NCBI GenBank assembly: GCA_041398965.1
Contig: JAWKTT010000042.1
Span: 1 to 37,357, forward strand
Direction of reading: 5' to 3'
From: JAWKTT01 sp041398965
GTDB taxonomy: Bacteria > Planctomycetota > Planctomycetia > Planctomycetales > Planctomycetaceae
DNA length: 37,357 nucleotides
Shown here piece by piece: positions 1 through 10,400 of this stretch (the stretch's first letter is position 1; every line of letters starts with the position of its first letter). The notes under the pieces are model-generated. The model saw only the letters and a program-made list of their open reading frames with translations, did no database searches and was not told the origin of the DNA. The position numbers and the translations under genes were made by a program.

Positions 1-406
1 CCTGACGAAAGCGGGCCCTGCGAGTTGAGCAGGATTGGCACCATCGTCTCCACTGAAACACGGCCCTCTTCAATGGGTCCGTTCCCGTTAGCCAGCGGGT
101 TTTATGAGATATCGGCCCATCAAGGCAAGACGAAACTGACCTCCCGGGAACTCTCAGGTGCATTCGCCACTTTGTCATCGCCCCAGTTGGCAGCGTCAGT
201 GGATGCGGGGCCGCTTCTCCCTGCGCAGAAGACCTGCCGACTTCAGCGAGCGTCTCCAAGGGGGAAAGTCTGAAATGATGGGAGCGAACGGACCAGTCTC
301 GAGAAATTACGACAAATCGGATGAAACGGGCCCTATTTCCGGGAGAGTTTCGCAGTGTCTGGGCGTCGTAAGATAGAGTGCTAACTAAGTTGATTGCGAG
401 AGATGG
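1..406. other. gene-free left edge
   Basis: No convincing gene is visible. One plus-strand frame is open from the first base to 273, but its translation has no recognisable motif and an unusual composition. On the minus strand a short open stretch starts at an ATG at 44 and runs off the left edge after 14 codons; it is too short to judge. The neighbouring gene on the left cannot be identified from this window. Confidence 0.5.
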
Positions 407-435
407 GTGACTTGCGTCAACTTTTTGGGCATAAT
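407..435 (+). promoter_or_regulatory. sigma70-type promoter for the 496 gene
   Basis: A -35 box GTGACT (407-412) and a -10 box CATAAT (430-435) are separated by exactly 17 bases. They match the sigma70 consensus at 4 of 6 and 5 of 6 positions. Transcription would start near 442, giving a leader of about 54 bases before the ATG at 496. Prediction by inspection only. Confidence 0.45.
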
Positions 436-495
436 TGACCTGCATCACATCTCCTCTGTCAGGTTGCGACAGGGGCCCTTCTCGTTCGTGCTCGG

Positions 496-3213
496 ATGAC
501 GTTTATGGCTATTTCTCGCACACTGTTGGCGAACAATGCTGCTCGAACTACTACTCTCGAACGGAACAGACAGGTTTCCCATCTGCGATCGTTACCGCGT
601 CTGGTTTGGACGGGGGTGCTGTTGTGGGCTGCCGTGTCGGGCATCGGCACGAACCTGCTTGCGGACGATGACCCTGCCACGTCAACAACCCCGGCCACTC
701 CCGCAACCTCGGCTGATGCGGAAGAGGCGACGTCTCCCCGAACGGTCTACTTGCCCTACCGCAATTTGGCGGAAGTGCTGAAGGAGCATGGGGCGACTGC
801 CATTGTCCCTTACGAAGACTATTTGCGGATGATCGACGAGTCGCAGCAGAAGCCAGGGCCTGCGGTCCCGGTCGATGCGGTCATCACAAAGGCAACCTAT
901 CGAGGTGCGGTGGCCGGGGATGTCGCCCGCATCACGGCGACGTATCACATCACCGTCTTGGGAAACCCATGGATCGAACTCCCCTTAGACTTCGGGAACG
1001 CGGCGATTGGAAAAGTCTCAGCGGCCGACAAGAAGCAAGTCATGCTGCGGGGAATGGGGGCCGGGAAGTATGGGTTGCTCATCGGTGAAGCGGGTGACGT
1101 TCAGGTAACGTTCGAACTGGTCACACCAATCAAGACCTCGCCTGATGGCCGTGAGTTTGCGCTATCGATACCGTCCGTCGGGATCTCCACAATCGAATTC
1201 TCGGTACCTGAGAAGGATCAATCGGTCCGCATCCTCGAAGCGATCGTCCAGTCCGCTGCTCCACCAAAGGCTACCGAAGTCGCAGAGGGGGACGCTGCCA
1301 ACGGTGACAGTCCGGTCAAACCGGCTGACGCAGTCGATGACGCTGATGAGACGCGAGTGCTCGCAACACTCGGCGGCAGTCGGACGATCTCCGCTCGCTG
1401 GCATCCCAAGAGCGGGATGAAGCCAGAGATGGACCTCCTTTCGAGCGTCGTCAATCGACAGCAGATCTCGATTGAAGATGGGCTGATTCATCGTGACGCA
1501 TGGCTCACCTTTCAGATTCTGCGCGGGAGTACCAACTCCCTCGAGTTTTCGGTCCCCACTGGCCAACGCATCCTCGACGTCTCGGCGGATGCCCGCGTCA
1601 AGAGTTGGAAGGCGACTGACGAACAAGGGCGACAACTTGTGCTCGTCGAACTGCTGACACCAGCCGACAAGGAAGTGACGCTCGAAGTTCACACCGAAGA
1701 AACGCTCCCCGCCGGACCGTTTTTTCTGGGGGGAATCAGTGAGACGGGATTTGTCCGGGGGATTCATGCGGTCGGCGCGGTCCGAGAGAATGGTCAGGTG
1801 GCTGTCAGTGTCAGCAACGACCTCATGCTGACCATCGTCGATCAACAGGGGGTCAGTCGCATCGACAACGGAACCGCCGACAACAGGTTGCGTGGCGAAG
1901 GACGGCAGACATGGAAATACTACACCCCACAGTTTCAGCTTTCGGCGACGGTCGCCCAAATACAACCCCGTGTCGTTGTCGAGCAAGCGTCTCGACTCAC
2001 ATTTACTCCCGATGAACTGCAACTCGTCGCCAATCTCGACTTCACAGTCGAAAGGGCCGGTCTGTTTGATGTCAAACTCCGGCTCCCGTCTCAGTTTTCT
2101 GTCGACGATGTCCAATGCGATGCCATGCAGGAGCGCTCGATCAACCCGGCCGGGGACCTCCTCAGCATTCGGCTGAAAGAGAAAACGCTCGGGCAATTCC
2201 GGATCATCGTTCAAGGCCACCGCACTCTGGCGATGGCCGAGAATGACGTCGAACAAGACTTGCCGCTGCTCGAACCGTTAAACGTCGAACGAGAGACCGG
2301 CACGATTCATGTCTATGCTCCGGCTGCCATCGAAGTCGCAACGAACGAGAAGGAATTGCAAGCTGTGCAACCCGCCCCTTCGCCGCCAGGACTGCGTAAC
2401 GGCGAAGCACTGTTGACCTCCGCCTGGACCTACTCCCGCCGGCCCGTACGCATCCCAGTCAAGACCACCCGCAAGCCCACCCGCCTGTCGGTTCAGATTG
2501 CCACGGTCGTCGATGTTCAGCCCGAGGTGATCGAAGTCACAACCCACCTTGATGCTCTCGTCGAGTTCGCCGGGATCGATACGTTTCAGTTCCTGGTCCC
2601 TGCCGACGTCTCGGATCGGGTGCAGATCGATGTTCCGGCGAATGACAACACTTCCTCTCCGATTAAACAGAAGTCTGCCGCCCCGGCCGAGAAGGGTTGG
2701 GTCCTCTGGACCGTGGAAACACAGCGAGAAGTGCTCGGTCGACAACGCTTCCAGATCGTCTATCGCCTGACCGATGACGCCCCCGTCCACGCGACCCCCG
2801 TCGCCGTTGGAACCACTCCTCCGACACCCATTCCGGCCACTCCCACCCCGGTGGACTCACTGGTCCCCGATCCCACACTCCCCACACCGGCGACCCCGGA
2901 CACCACAACTCCCGAGCCAACGCCGACTCCGTCAGCGGACAGTTCTGGTACACCTGCTTGCCCCCTCCTGTCGCTGGCACGAAGAGTCCTGATGATGGAC
3001 AGAATCGCATCGGCGACCTCGGCTGCCGCTGGGAGGCCGGTCGCGGACGATTCTTGCTCATCAAACCGACCGGAGTGGCTGAGCGTCCAGCCGCGACCGG
3101 CTGTTCCGCTCACGCAACTCTCGGAGAAATCCGGATCGACAAGGAGCGGTCGCTATCGCTGCTGCAGGGTGAGGCCTCGGGGGGCGTCGAGCCGATCGAT
3201 ATTCGCGAGCTGA
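496..3213 (+). CDS. secreted planctomycete module protein, intact N-terminal part
   Basis: This is the longest uninterrupted frame (905 codons) of the broken locus. Residues 34-55 form a signal peptide (LPRLVWTGVLLWAAV...) with likely cleavage after LLA at 56. Residues 83-113 carry a motif with YLPY followed by VPYEDYLRM. The same arrangement occurs twice in the giant protein downstream. Residues 125-240 then align with both giant modules (VDAVITKATYRG; FELVTPIK; FALSIPSVG). The rest, to about residue 760, alternates short beta-type segments. Residues 770-815 are a Pro/Thr-rich linker. From about residue 816 (near 2940) the translation loses sense, so the last 90 residues and the stop at 3213 are probably an artefact of a frame change. 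A second in-frame ATG at 505 is possible. Function unknown; export to the periplasm or envelope is inferred. Confidence 0.65.
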   Translation: MTFMAISRTLLANNAARTTTLERNRQVSHLRSLPRLVWTGVLLWAAVSGIGTNLLADDDPATSTTPATPATSADAEEATSPRTVYLPYRNLAEVLKEHGATAIVPYEDYLRMIDESQQKPGPAVPVDAVITKATYRGAVAGDVARITATYHITVLGNPWIELPLDFGNAAIGKVSAADKKQVMLRGMGAGKYGLLIGEAGDVQVTFELVTPIKTSPDGREFALSIPSVGISTIEFSVPEKDQSVRILEAIVQSAAPPKATEVAEGDAANGDSPVKPADAVDDADETRVLATLGGSRTISARWHPKSGMKPEMDLLSSVVNRQQISIEDGLIHRDAWLTFQILRGSTNSLEFSVPTGQRILDVSADARVKSWKATDEQGRQLVLVELLTPADKEVTLEVHTEETLPAGPFFLGGISETGFVRGIHAVGAVRENGQVAVSVSNDLMLTIVDQQGVSRIDNGTADNRLRGEGRQTWKYYTPQFQLSATVAQIQPRVVVEQASRLTFTPDELQLVANLDFTVERAGLFDVKLRLPSQFSVDDVQCDAMQERSINPAGDLLSIRLKEKTLGQFRIIVQGHRTLAMAENDVEQDLPLLEPLNVERETGTIHVYAPAAIEVATNEKELQAVQPAPSPPGLRNGEALLTSAWTYSRRPVRIPVKTTRKPTRLSVQIATVVDVQPEVIEVTTHLDALVEFAGIDTFQFLVPADVSDRVQIDVPANDNTSSPIKQKSAAPAEKGWVLWTVETQREVLGRQRFQIVYRLTDDAPVHATPVAVGTTPPTPIPATPTPVDSLVPDPTLPTPATPDTTTPEPTPTPSADSSGTPACPLLSLARRVLMMDRIASATSAAAGRPVADDSCSSNRPEWLSVQPRPAVPLTQLSEKSGSTRSGRYRCCRVRPRGASSRSIFAS

Positions 3214-3277
3214 CACTGTCCCTGTCACAGGAGCGATCGCCTACCGCTATTATCGACAGCCTGACGAAGGGGGTGTC

Positions 3278-3961
3278 GTGGAACTGCAACTTGCTGCCAG
3301 TCGATTCGACGTTCAAGAGGTCATCCCGGACGATCGTACGGAAGGGGTTAATCGAGATCGCCGAGTCGTCACACGGCGGCCATACCGCTGTCGGTTCCTG
3401 GTCAAGTCGCGGAACGACAGCGTCTGCGGATCGACTGCCGCGCGGATGGAACTGCTCGGAGCCTTCGTCGGCAGCCGTGAGGTGAAACCCAATCAAGTTC
3501 AGGATCCGGCAACGTCTGACAGCCTGATGATTCCCTACGACATCAACATCGATCGGGCGACTCCGTCGGATGAAGAGTTCTTACTGACCGTACAATTCAA
3601 CTGGGCGGTCACGCCTCAACCTTATGAAGCAATGTACGGTCGGGGAAAATTGGCGTTGCCCATCCCCCGAATCGGCGGCTCTCAGGCCCCCGCACTCGTA
3701 CAAGAACTGCGAACGATCGTCTACGCTCCTGAAGGGTTCTGGCTGGTTGGGACTCCTGACAAGTTTCGGGTCGAAGGGGCTCGCCCCTGGCATCACGGCC
3801 TGTTCGAGTCACCCGTCGCCTACATTCCGTCGTCTCTGGACCGCTGGATCGAAGGGGGAAACAAGCCAGTGGACCCAACCCTGTCGACAACCTCACGCTC
3901 ACCGCGTATTCCAATCTTGGCGGGGCCGAGTCGATACAGATCGTCTGGTGGGATCGTTTGA
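3278..3961 (+). CDS. fragment of the broken module protein, C-terminal domain
   Basis: This open frame continues the 496 gene in another frame and is not a separate gene. Good protein sequence in this frame already begins near 3212 (GAIAYRYYRQPDEGG at 3230), before the nominal start. It is coherent again from about 3446 to 3875, with MELLGAFVGSREVKPNQV, INIDRATPSDEEFLLTVQF and ELRTIVYAPEGFWLVG. Between 3330 and 3445 other frames read better. Past 3880 the sense moves to a different frame (VDNLTLTAYSNLGG, then SIQIVWWDRLKISLVFSIAL), so the stop at 3961 is not the natural end. No start signal or ribosome site supports independent translation. Confidence 0.4.
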   Translation: MELQLAASRFDVQEVIPDDRTEGVNRDRRVVTRRPYRCRFLVKSRNDSVCGSTAARMELLGAFVGSREVKPNQVQDPATSDSLMIPYDINIDRATPSDEEFLLTVQFNWAVTPQPYEAMYGRGKLALPIPRIGGSQAPALVQELRTIVYAPEGFWLVGTPDKFRVEGARPWHHGLFESPVAYIPSSLDRWIEGGNKPVDPTLSTTSRSPRIPILAGPSRYRSSGGIV

Positions 3962-3997
3962 AAATCTCTTTGGTGTTCAGCATCGCACTGGCGATCG

Positions 3998-4366
3998 TTG
4001 GCTTCTTTACTGTTGTCGACTGGCTGGGAGAATAAACTGAGCCTGCTGCTGGTCCTGGTGTTTGCTGCCTCGCTGCTGGGACTGGCCGACCTTCCTGCCC
4101 TGACACACGGCCTCGCGGCCGCCCGTTACGGACTCCTCTTCCTTCTCGGCCTCTGGCTTGTTCACGGCCTCTTTCAACTCCGCCCTGCGTCCCCCATCGG
4201 CGGCGACATCATCCTGCCTCAAGAGACCATCGTCAGCCTTCCCACGGAAGAGACACCAACGCCGGTCGCGTCGACTCCGGAAGCAGCAACTGCCGCACCT
4301 TCAGATGGAATAGCATCAGAGGCGAAGCCAACATCACCGGATGAGCCTCCACCTGACAAATCATAA
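3998..4366 (+). CDS. fragment of the broken module protein, membrane anchor
   Basis: This is the last coherent piece of the broken gene. The nominal start is a TTG with no ribosome site. After residue 10 it contains a strongly hydrophobic stretch (LSLLLVLVFAASLLG), a short break, and a second one (YGLLFLLGLWLVHGLFQL), followed by a tail rich in Pro, Thr, Glu and Ala. With the hydrophobic segment just upstream in another frame (LVFSIALAIVGFF, near 3975-4005) it would form a C-terminal membrane anchor. The giant protein downstream also ends in hydrophobic helices, which supports the view that this is the natural C-terminus of the same family. The stop at 4366 is probably the true end of the gene. 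Confidence 0.4.
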   Translation: MASLLLSTGWENKLSLLLVLVFAASLLGLADLPALTHGLAAARYGLLFLLGLWLVHGLFQLRPASPIGGDIILPQETIVSLPTEETPTPVASTPEAATAAPSDGIASEAKPTSPDEPPPDKS

Positions 4367-4468
4367 GGGCGAGTTTTCTTACGACGATTCGATGGGCCAT
4401 CGAGGCTTCATCAATCATCGGATCACAACAAGAGATTCGCCCAATCAACGGACATCCACGTCCGACGT

Positions 4469-7400
4469 ATGGAGAAGACAAAGTCTGGGCTGTTGCAGGA
4501 AAGACCCGACAGAAGTGTCTGTGCCACCGCAACGATGAATTCAATATCCTCTGTTTTTGCAGAGTCCAATATGACCATGCTCTCACCTGTTGACCGAACG
4601 AACGAGCCGACTAGTTATCGTTGGCTGGGCGATATTTTGTCACCGATTCATCAGTCACAATCCACTCGGAGACTGTTGGTGCTGGGCGTGCTCTGCTGTC
4701 TCTTTGCGGTGGTCACTCAGCCGGTTGCCGCACAGCCGGCCCCGGCTCATCCGGTGGCGAATTCGTCTGTCACGGAGGATGCACTCAAGTCGCGGCACAT
4801 CTATGTTCCAGTGAGCGAACTCGACTTGCTGGCGGACAAGGACCGTCCCGGTGTGCTGTTGGGGCGTGAAGAATTCGAGCAACTCCTGACGACCGCTCGT
4901 CAAGACGGGGTCATCATTCGCGAGCCGAAGGTCGACGTCTTGCTGAAAGAGATGCACTATACCGGCATCATCGTTGATGATGAATTGCGACTGACATTGA
5001 ATGTCGAGGCGGTGACTTTTGGGGATGGCTGGCATGTGGTTCCGCTGGGCATCTCTGGGTTACGGGTTGAAGGAGCGACTCAAGAAAAGGGGGTTGCTCG
5101 TCTTCTCCGGTCGACCACTCCCGACACTCTCGACTGGCAGATTCAGGGAGCCGGTGCTCATCAGTTGACGCTGGAACTGATCACCCCGCTGATCGCTCAG
5201 GGGAGCGATCGGGCGGCCTCTTTCGGGTTGTCGGGTGCACCGACTGGGTTGCTTGAACTGACGCTTCCCCCCGGAAAGTTTGTCCGAGTCAATGGACGTT
5301 CGCTCCCGATCACTCAGGCTCCTGTTCCCCCGGCAGAAGCTGATGCGGTCGCTCCAGAGGGAGCGGGAGCACGGACTGCGGACATGCCGATCGGCGGGGG
5401 GAAGTCGTTGACGTTGCTCTTCACCGATCGAGACTCCGAAAGTCAGACCGACACTCTCACTCTCGCGCAAACCGCGATGGGATTGTATGCCGCACCGGGC
5501 GAAGTGACCTGGACTGCCCGCACCAATCTGCATGTGGCCGGTCGACAACTGACACAAATGGTGGCATCGGTCCCCAACAGCGTCGAAATCACGAATGTCG
5601 AATCGAGTGGACTGGAATCCTGGGAACTCGCCGACGACCCTCGTGAGGCGGGGCGGACGGCGATCACGCTGAACTATCGTCAGCCGTTCGATGGTGCCCG
5701 CCGCATTACGTTTCAGGCGGTGCTCGTGGCGACTCCGGACGACGATTGGACCGTACCAACATTGCGATTGAACGACGTCAACTCCCATGTCGGGAGTGTC
5801 ACGATCCAACACCCACACGGGGTCCGCCTGCTGCTCCTTGAAGAAGCAGGAGCGACGATTCAGCCGACAGGTGCCGAGTCCACTCCGGTCAACCCGATGC
5901 CCCCTTCGACGGAGAAACTGTCGGGGGAGGGCTCGTGGTTTCGCTTCTGGGAGGAGCAGTTCTCGCTCCGCTTTCGAACGGTGACCAAGAAAAGTGAAGT
6001 GCATGCCGCCATCACGAACTTGCTGGACGTGCATGATGCCGCCATCGACTTGTACACGTCGGTCGATGTCTCGACGTTGTTCGTTCCGTTGTTCGAAGTG
6101 GCCTTGCGAACTCCGGGGGATTACGAAGTGGTGTCGCTGACGGTCAATGACGTCGCGACCCCTTGGAAGGTGGCGTCAATTGATCCGAACCGAAACGAAG
6201 TCCGCATCCCTCTGTTGAATCCGTTGCTTCCGGGCGAGTCGCGAGCTTTGCGGTTGCATCTCCGTAAGTTGCCCGATGTCTGGCCGGTCGAAGATTCGCC
6301 GATCGAGTTTGCCTTACCGGGAGTGCAACTGGTCGGAGCCGATCTGGTCGAGGCGTTGTACGGAGTCGTGGCCGATGCCGAAGTGTTACTCGCCCCGCAA
6401 TCGTTCACCGGTTTAGAACCGGCGAAACGTGAGGAACTGGACATCCTTCGTCGGCAAGTGGCCCAGAGCGGTCGGGAATTGAAGCTCGGCTATTCGAATC
6501 AGGGGAGTGACATTGCGGGGGGCGTCATCGCCACACGTCGGGCCACATCAATCGCTGCCGCGACGATCACGTTCTTGCGGGCTGATCGGGAGTGGATCGA
6601 AACCCATCTCGAAGCACAGCTCCGTATCACCGGGGGAGGGACGCGAGAACTCGTCTTCACTCTCCCCGATTCTGTCGGGACCGATCTCCGGTTTGAACTT
6701 CTTCAGGGGCCAATCGACACCTCAAGTCCTGTGACTCAGGCCCAACAGATTGCACGTCTTGAATTGCCGTTGATTGTCGAACAACTGCATGAGCCGGGAG
6801 ATGACGGGGAGAGTCGTTGGACGTTGAAACTCGATCGACGTGCTCAGGGAGACTTGACCATCGTCACTCGCTCTCGGCAGGCTCGCGGGGCCGTGCCCGA
6901 GTTCCCTGTTGTTGCCTTGAGTGTTGTTGGTGCCGAACGTCAGAACGGGCACCTCGCGGTCGAAGCGAGCACGGAACAGCGTCTCGAACTCAAGGCCAAT
7001 GATGATGCCGGGCAACCTTTGCCGACGGTTGATGTTGTCGATTTTCCGAAGTCGCAGTATCAGCCTCAAGGTCGCATCGTCGCCAGTGCTCGATATCTCC
7101 GTCCAGGGTTTCGGGCGTCTGTTCAGGAAGAGCGATTTGAACGGGAAGCCATTCCGACAGCGTTTGTCCATCAGGCTTCGATGAAGACTCTGTTGGATGA
7201 ATCCAGAGAGTTGCATCATCAATTGGAACTGCAACTTGTCGCTGTCGGGGTGCAGTCGTTGCGACTTGAACTGGGGGCGGGCGAGGTGCTGTTGTCGGCT
7301 CTCGTCGACGAGGTGCCGGTCGAAGTTCGGACTGCGAAGAGTTTGCAAGCGACAAGTTCCGACGCGAAGTCCCCCGGTTCGATCGTGCTGATCCCACTCA

Positions 7401-10400
7401 CCGCGACCGCTCAACCGACACGTCTCCGCAGCGTGCGACTCCTGTATGAGAGTGAATCGCCGCCAGGGGGAAGTGCGGGAACCGACAGTGGATTCGGCAC
7501 ACAGGTGTCGTTTGCTGGACGATTCACCCAACGTCCCCCGGTGCTGGCTGTCGTGACTGGCGAAGGAACGATTCAGCCGCTGGAGGTCCTGGAGTGGAAC
7601 TGGCAGGTGTACTCCCCCCCCGAGGTCCGTCTACTGGATGTGACCGGGGCATTTCATCCGCAAGAATCGTTGACAAACGACAGCGTGCTCTCTCGGATCA
7701 GTTCCTACTGGCGCCTGCCGACGTCGGATCAACTGGTCACCTTGGGAGTGGCCTTCGGGGGAATCGTCCTCTTCTGTCTGATTCTAATCGTCGTAGTTGA
7801 TCGGTATCGAATTGCGAAAGCGAAGTGGAACCAGCAGGGCAACGGGAGGATAACCCGAGTGTCTCTACTCTGGGGCTGTGCCTTCGTGATCGCCCTGTTC
7901 ATCGGTTTCAGCCTGTTGCTGATGAATCTCCAAAGCCCAATGGGCTCCCGAGAGGCCGCCCATCGGACAACCAGTGAGCCCATGTCGGTTCGGTCGGAGG
8001 GTCTCGAACTTCGCGGTGGGATGGATGAATACTTCAACATGGAGACCGCGTCCGAGCCGGGGGCCGCTATCGAGGCTACTCCCTCAGTCTTCGCGGGTGG
8101 CGACTTCGACGATCAAGGCGGCAGCGAGAGAGCGAAAAGGTCAATGCTTCCGGTCGAGTCAGCCACCAAGGATTCGTTTCAGCGCCCTATTGCGAAGAGT
8201 GAACGCCTCGACAACGAGTCACCGGGGCGTGTTTCGGGAAATGAACAGCCTGACCGGAGGCCGGCTGCTCGAGGGGGACTGCCGCCAACCGCAACGGAAC
8301 CGACGACACCGTTCCCCACCGTCAACGCTCCGGAATCGAAGCCAGCGGACGATCGATTTTCTGATCCCTTCGCCCCGGTGACCGCCACGACACCGCAGGC
8401 AGAGACTCGGGCGGCTCCGGACGACTTGTTCAATCGACAGTTGGCCGAAGGGAAAGAGGGGCAGTCGTCAAAGGGGGACCTCGCCGATGCGCCGATGTGG
8501 AATCCTCTGAGTGAAGGGGAAGTTCGGCGGTCGATTCAGCCCGCAACTGGGAAGGGGGCGTTGCTTTCACTCAATGCAAACCTCACTCCCCCCAATGGTT
8601 ATGTGCATCGAGCCTTCTACTATCGCGGAGCGTCGTTGAAAAACGAGAGCCTCACCTTAGGACTCGATTACGGAAGTTATCGGTCAGGGCAAATGATCAC
8701 CTTCGCCATTGCCGCCGGTCTGTTGCTGCTCTTCTGGTGGCAGCGGAATCGAGAGTGCTGGACACGTTTGATGTTCGCACTTGTGATGTTGCTCGGCCCG
8801 TGGATGCTGGCGTCGTTCGTCGGGTTGCGGTACATGGCGATTCTCGATGGTCTGTTTCTCGGGGCGCTCGCGGGATGCGCTTTGTGGATCGTACTGGCCG
8901 TTCGAACCTGCTGTGTCCATCTCTGCCGCAACTGCTGCGGAGTGTCCAAATCGACTTCGACGCTCCTGATCCTCGCGGGACTCTCACTGCTCGGCCACTC
9001 GTCTGTGAGTTTCGCTCAAGAATCCGGACAACAAGGGGTCAGACCGTTTCCACAGTCAACTCCCTCGCAAGCTGCACAGCCTCCGGCGAACCAGTCGCAA
9101 CAGGCGTTGCCGAATCTGACCGAGCCGCAGAGTCGGATGCCGATCGCACCTCCCTTGGGGGTGTCGCATCTCCCTCGAACACAAGACATTTTGATCCCCT
9201 ACACACCGGGGCAGTCGCCACTGTCCGCGGAACACGTCTTCGTGCCGCAAGAGACGTTTCTCAAACTTTGGCGAAAGGCACATCCCGAGACGCAACGCCC
9301 CGCGAGGCCCCCTGTCGAGGCACTTCTCGCGTCCGCACTCTATGTCGCCGAACTCGATTTGAAGAACCCTGAGTCCCCCACGATTCAAGTGACGGCTCGT
9401 TTCGTGGTCGAGAATCTCACCGACCGCAAGGTCCGCTTGCCACTCCCGTTTGAGAAGGTCGCCATCGAATCGGCCACGGTCCAGGAACAGCCGGGAATCA
9501 TTACGATTGATGAGTCATCTGGTCGATTGTCGATGCTGTTGCAGGAGTCGGGCGAACAGGTGTGGGATGTGACGTTTCGTCTCCCCGCCCCGCAGTCGTC
9601 AGAGGCCGCCGGCCGATTCGTGTTGCCGCTGTTGTCGACCCCTGCCGCCCGACTGTCGTTCCTGTTGCCCGGCGTTGCCGCTCCTGGCGACAAGCTTCCA
9701 CAGTTGCAGGTTCAAGGTGCGGCCGAGACATATCGGATTCGCCGCGATGGCGAGCGACCACTGGTCGAGATGGTCGTTGACCGTGGGGGCGAACTTCGGG
9801 TGGAATGGGAGCAGTCGAAGATCGTCCGCGATCTCGGGCTGGACGTTCAAGCGGAGTCGGGAATTGCTGTGGTCATTAGCGACGAGGGGGTCCGAACAAG
9901 CACTGCTTTCTCGCTCGGAGTTCGCCAGGGGGCCATGACGGAACTCACTTTTCTGCTCCCCGGAGATGGTCCGCTCGAACGGATCGAGGGGCCAGATATT
10001 GGCGGTTGGGCACTGGGAGACGTTGAGGCAGGATCACGCTCACTCACATTGTTCTTTCGACGCTCGATCAGTGACCGAACGTCACTGGTGATTGACCGGA
10101 TTCGTCCACTCACGATTGGAAACGAAGCGATCTCCGTGACGCCGTTGCGAGTCGTGCCACAGGGGGTCACACGGGAGACAGGTCAACTCGCGTTGTTTGA
10201 AACCGCGGTCAATCTCAACGAGACAACCGACGTGAACTCGCTGCCACCGAGAGGGGGTGTCTCTCGATTCGACATCATCCCAGTCGATCCATTCGGGCTG
10301 AGGCAGATGAACGTCGGCACCTTCTCGCCGACTCATGCTCCGCATCGTCCAGTCGACCTGCCACGGTTGACATACCGCTATTCAACCGGTGATTTCACGC

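Larger units (their letters stand above)
496..4366 (+). pseudogene. frame-broken gene for a secreted, membrane-anchored module protein
   Basis: The whole locus reads as one protein once small indels are corrected. The first 2.4 kb is clean. From about 2940 to 4000 the sensible reading hops between all three plus frames. A clear case: adding one base at 3411-3412, one at 3434-3435 and one at 3444-3445 turns a meaningless stretch into KSRERQRLRIDLPRGMELL, and the three changes restore the starting frame. Further shifts are needed near 2940-2990, 3210, 3330, 3355, 3880 and 4005. The corrected C-terminus has two hydrophobic segments (about 3950-4010 and 4035-4170) and a Pro/Thr-rich tail ending at 4366. 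This is either a decaying gene or a patch of base-calling error. The protein content between breaks is well preserved, which favours error or a very recent event. Confidence 0.6.

Noticed and set aside
1162..2256. 364-codon minus-strand ORF
   Set aside because: It is antisense to the clean part of the 496 gene and has no recognisable domain.
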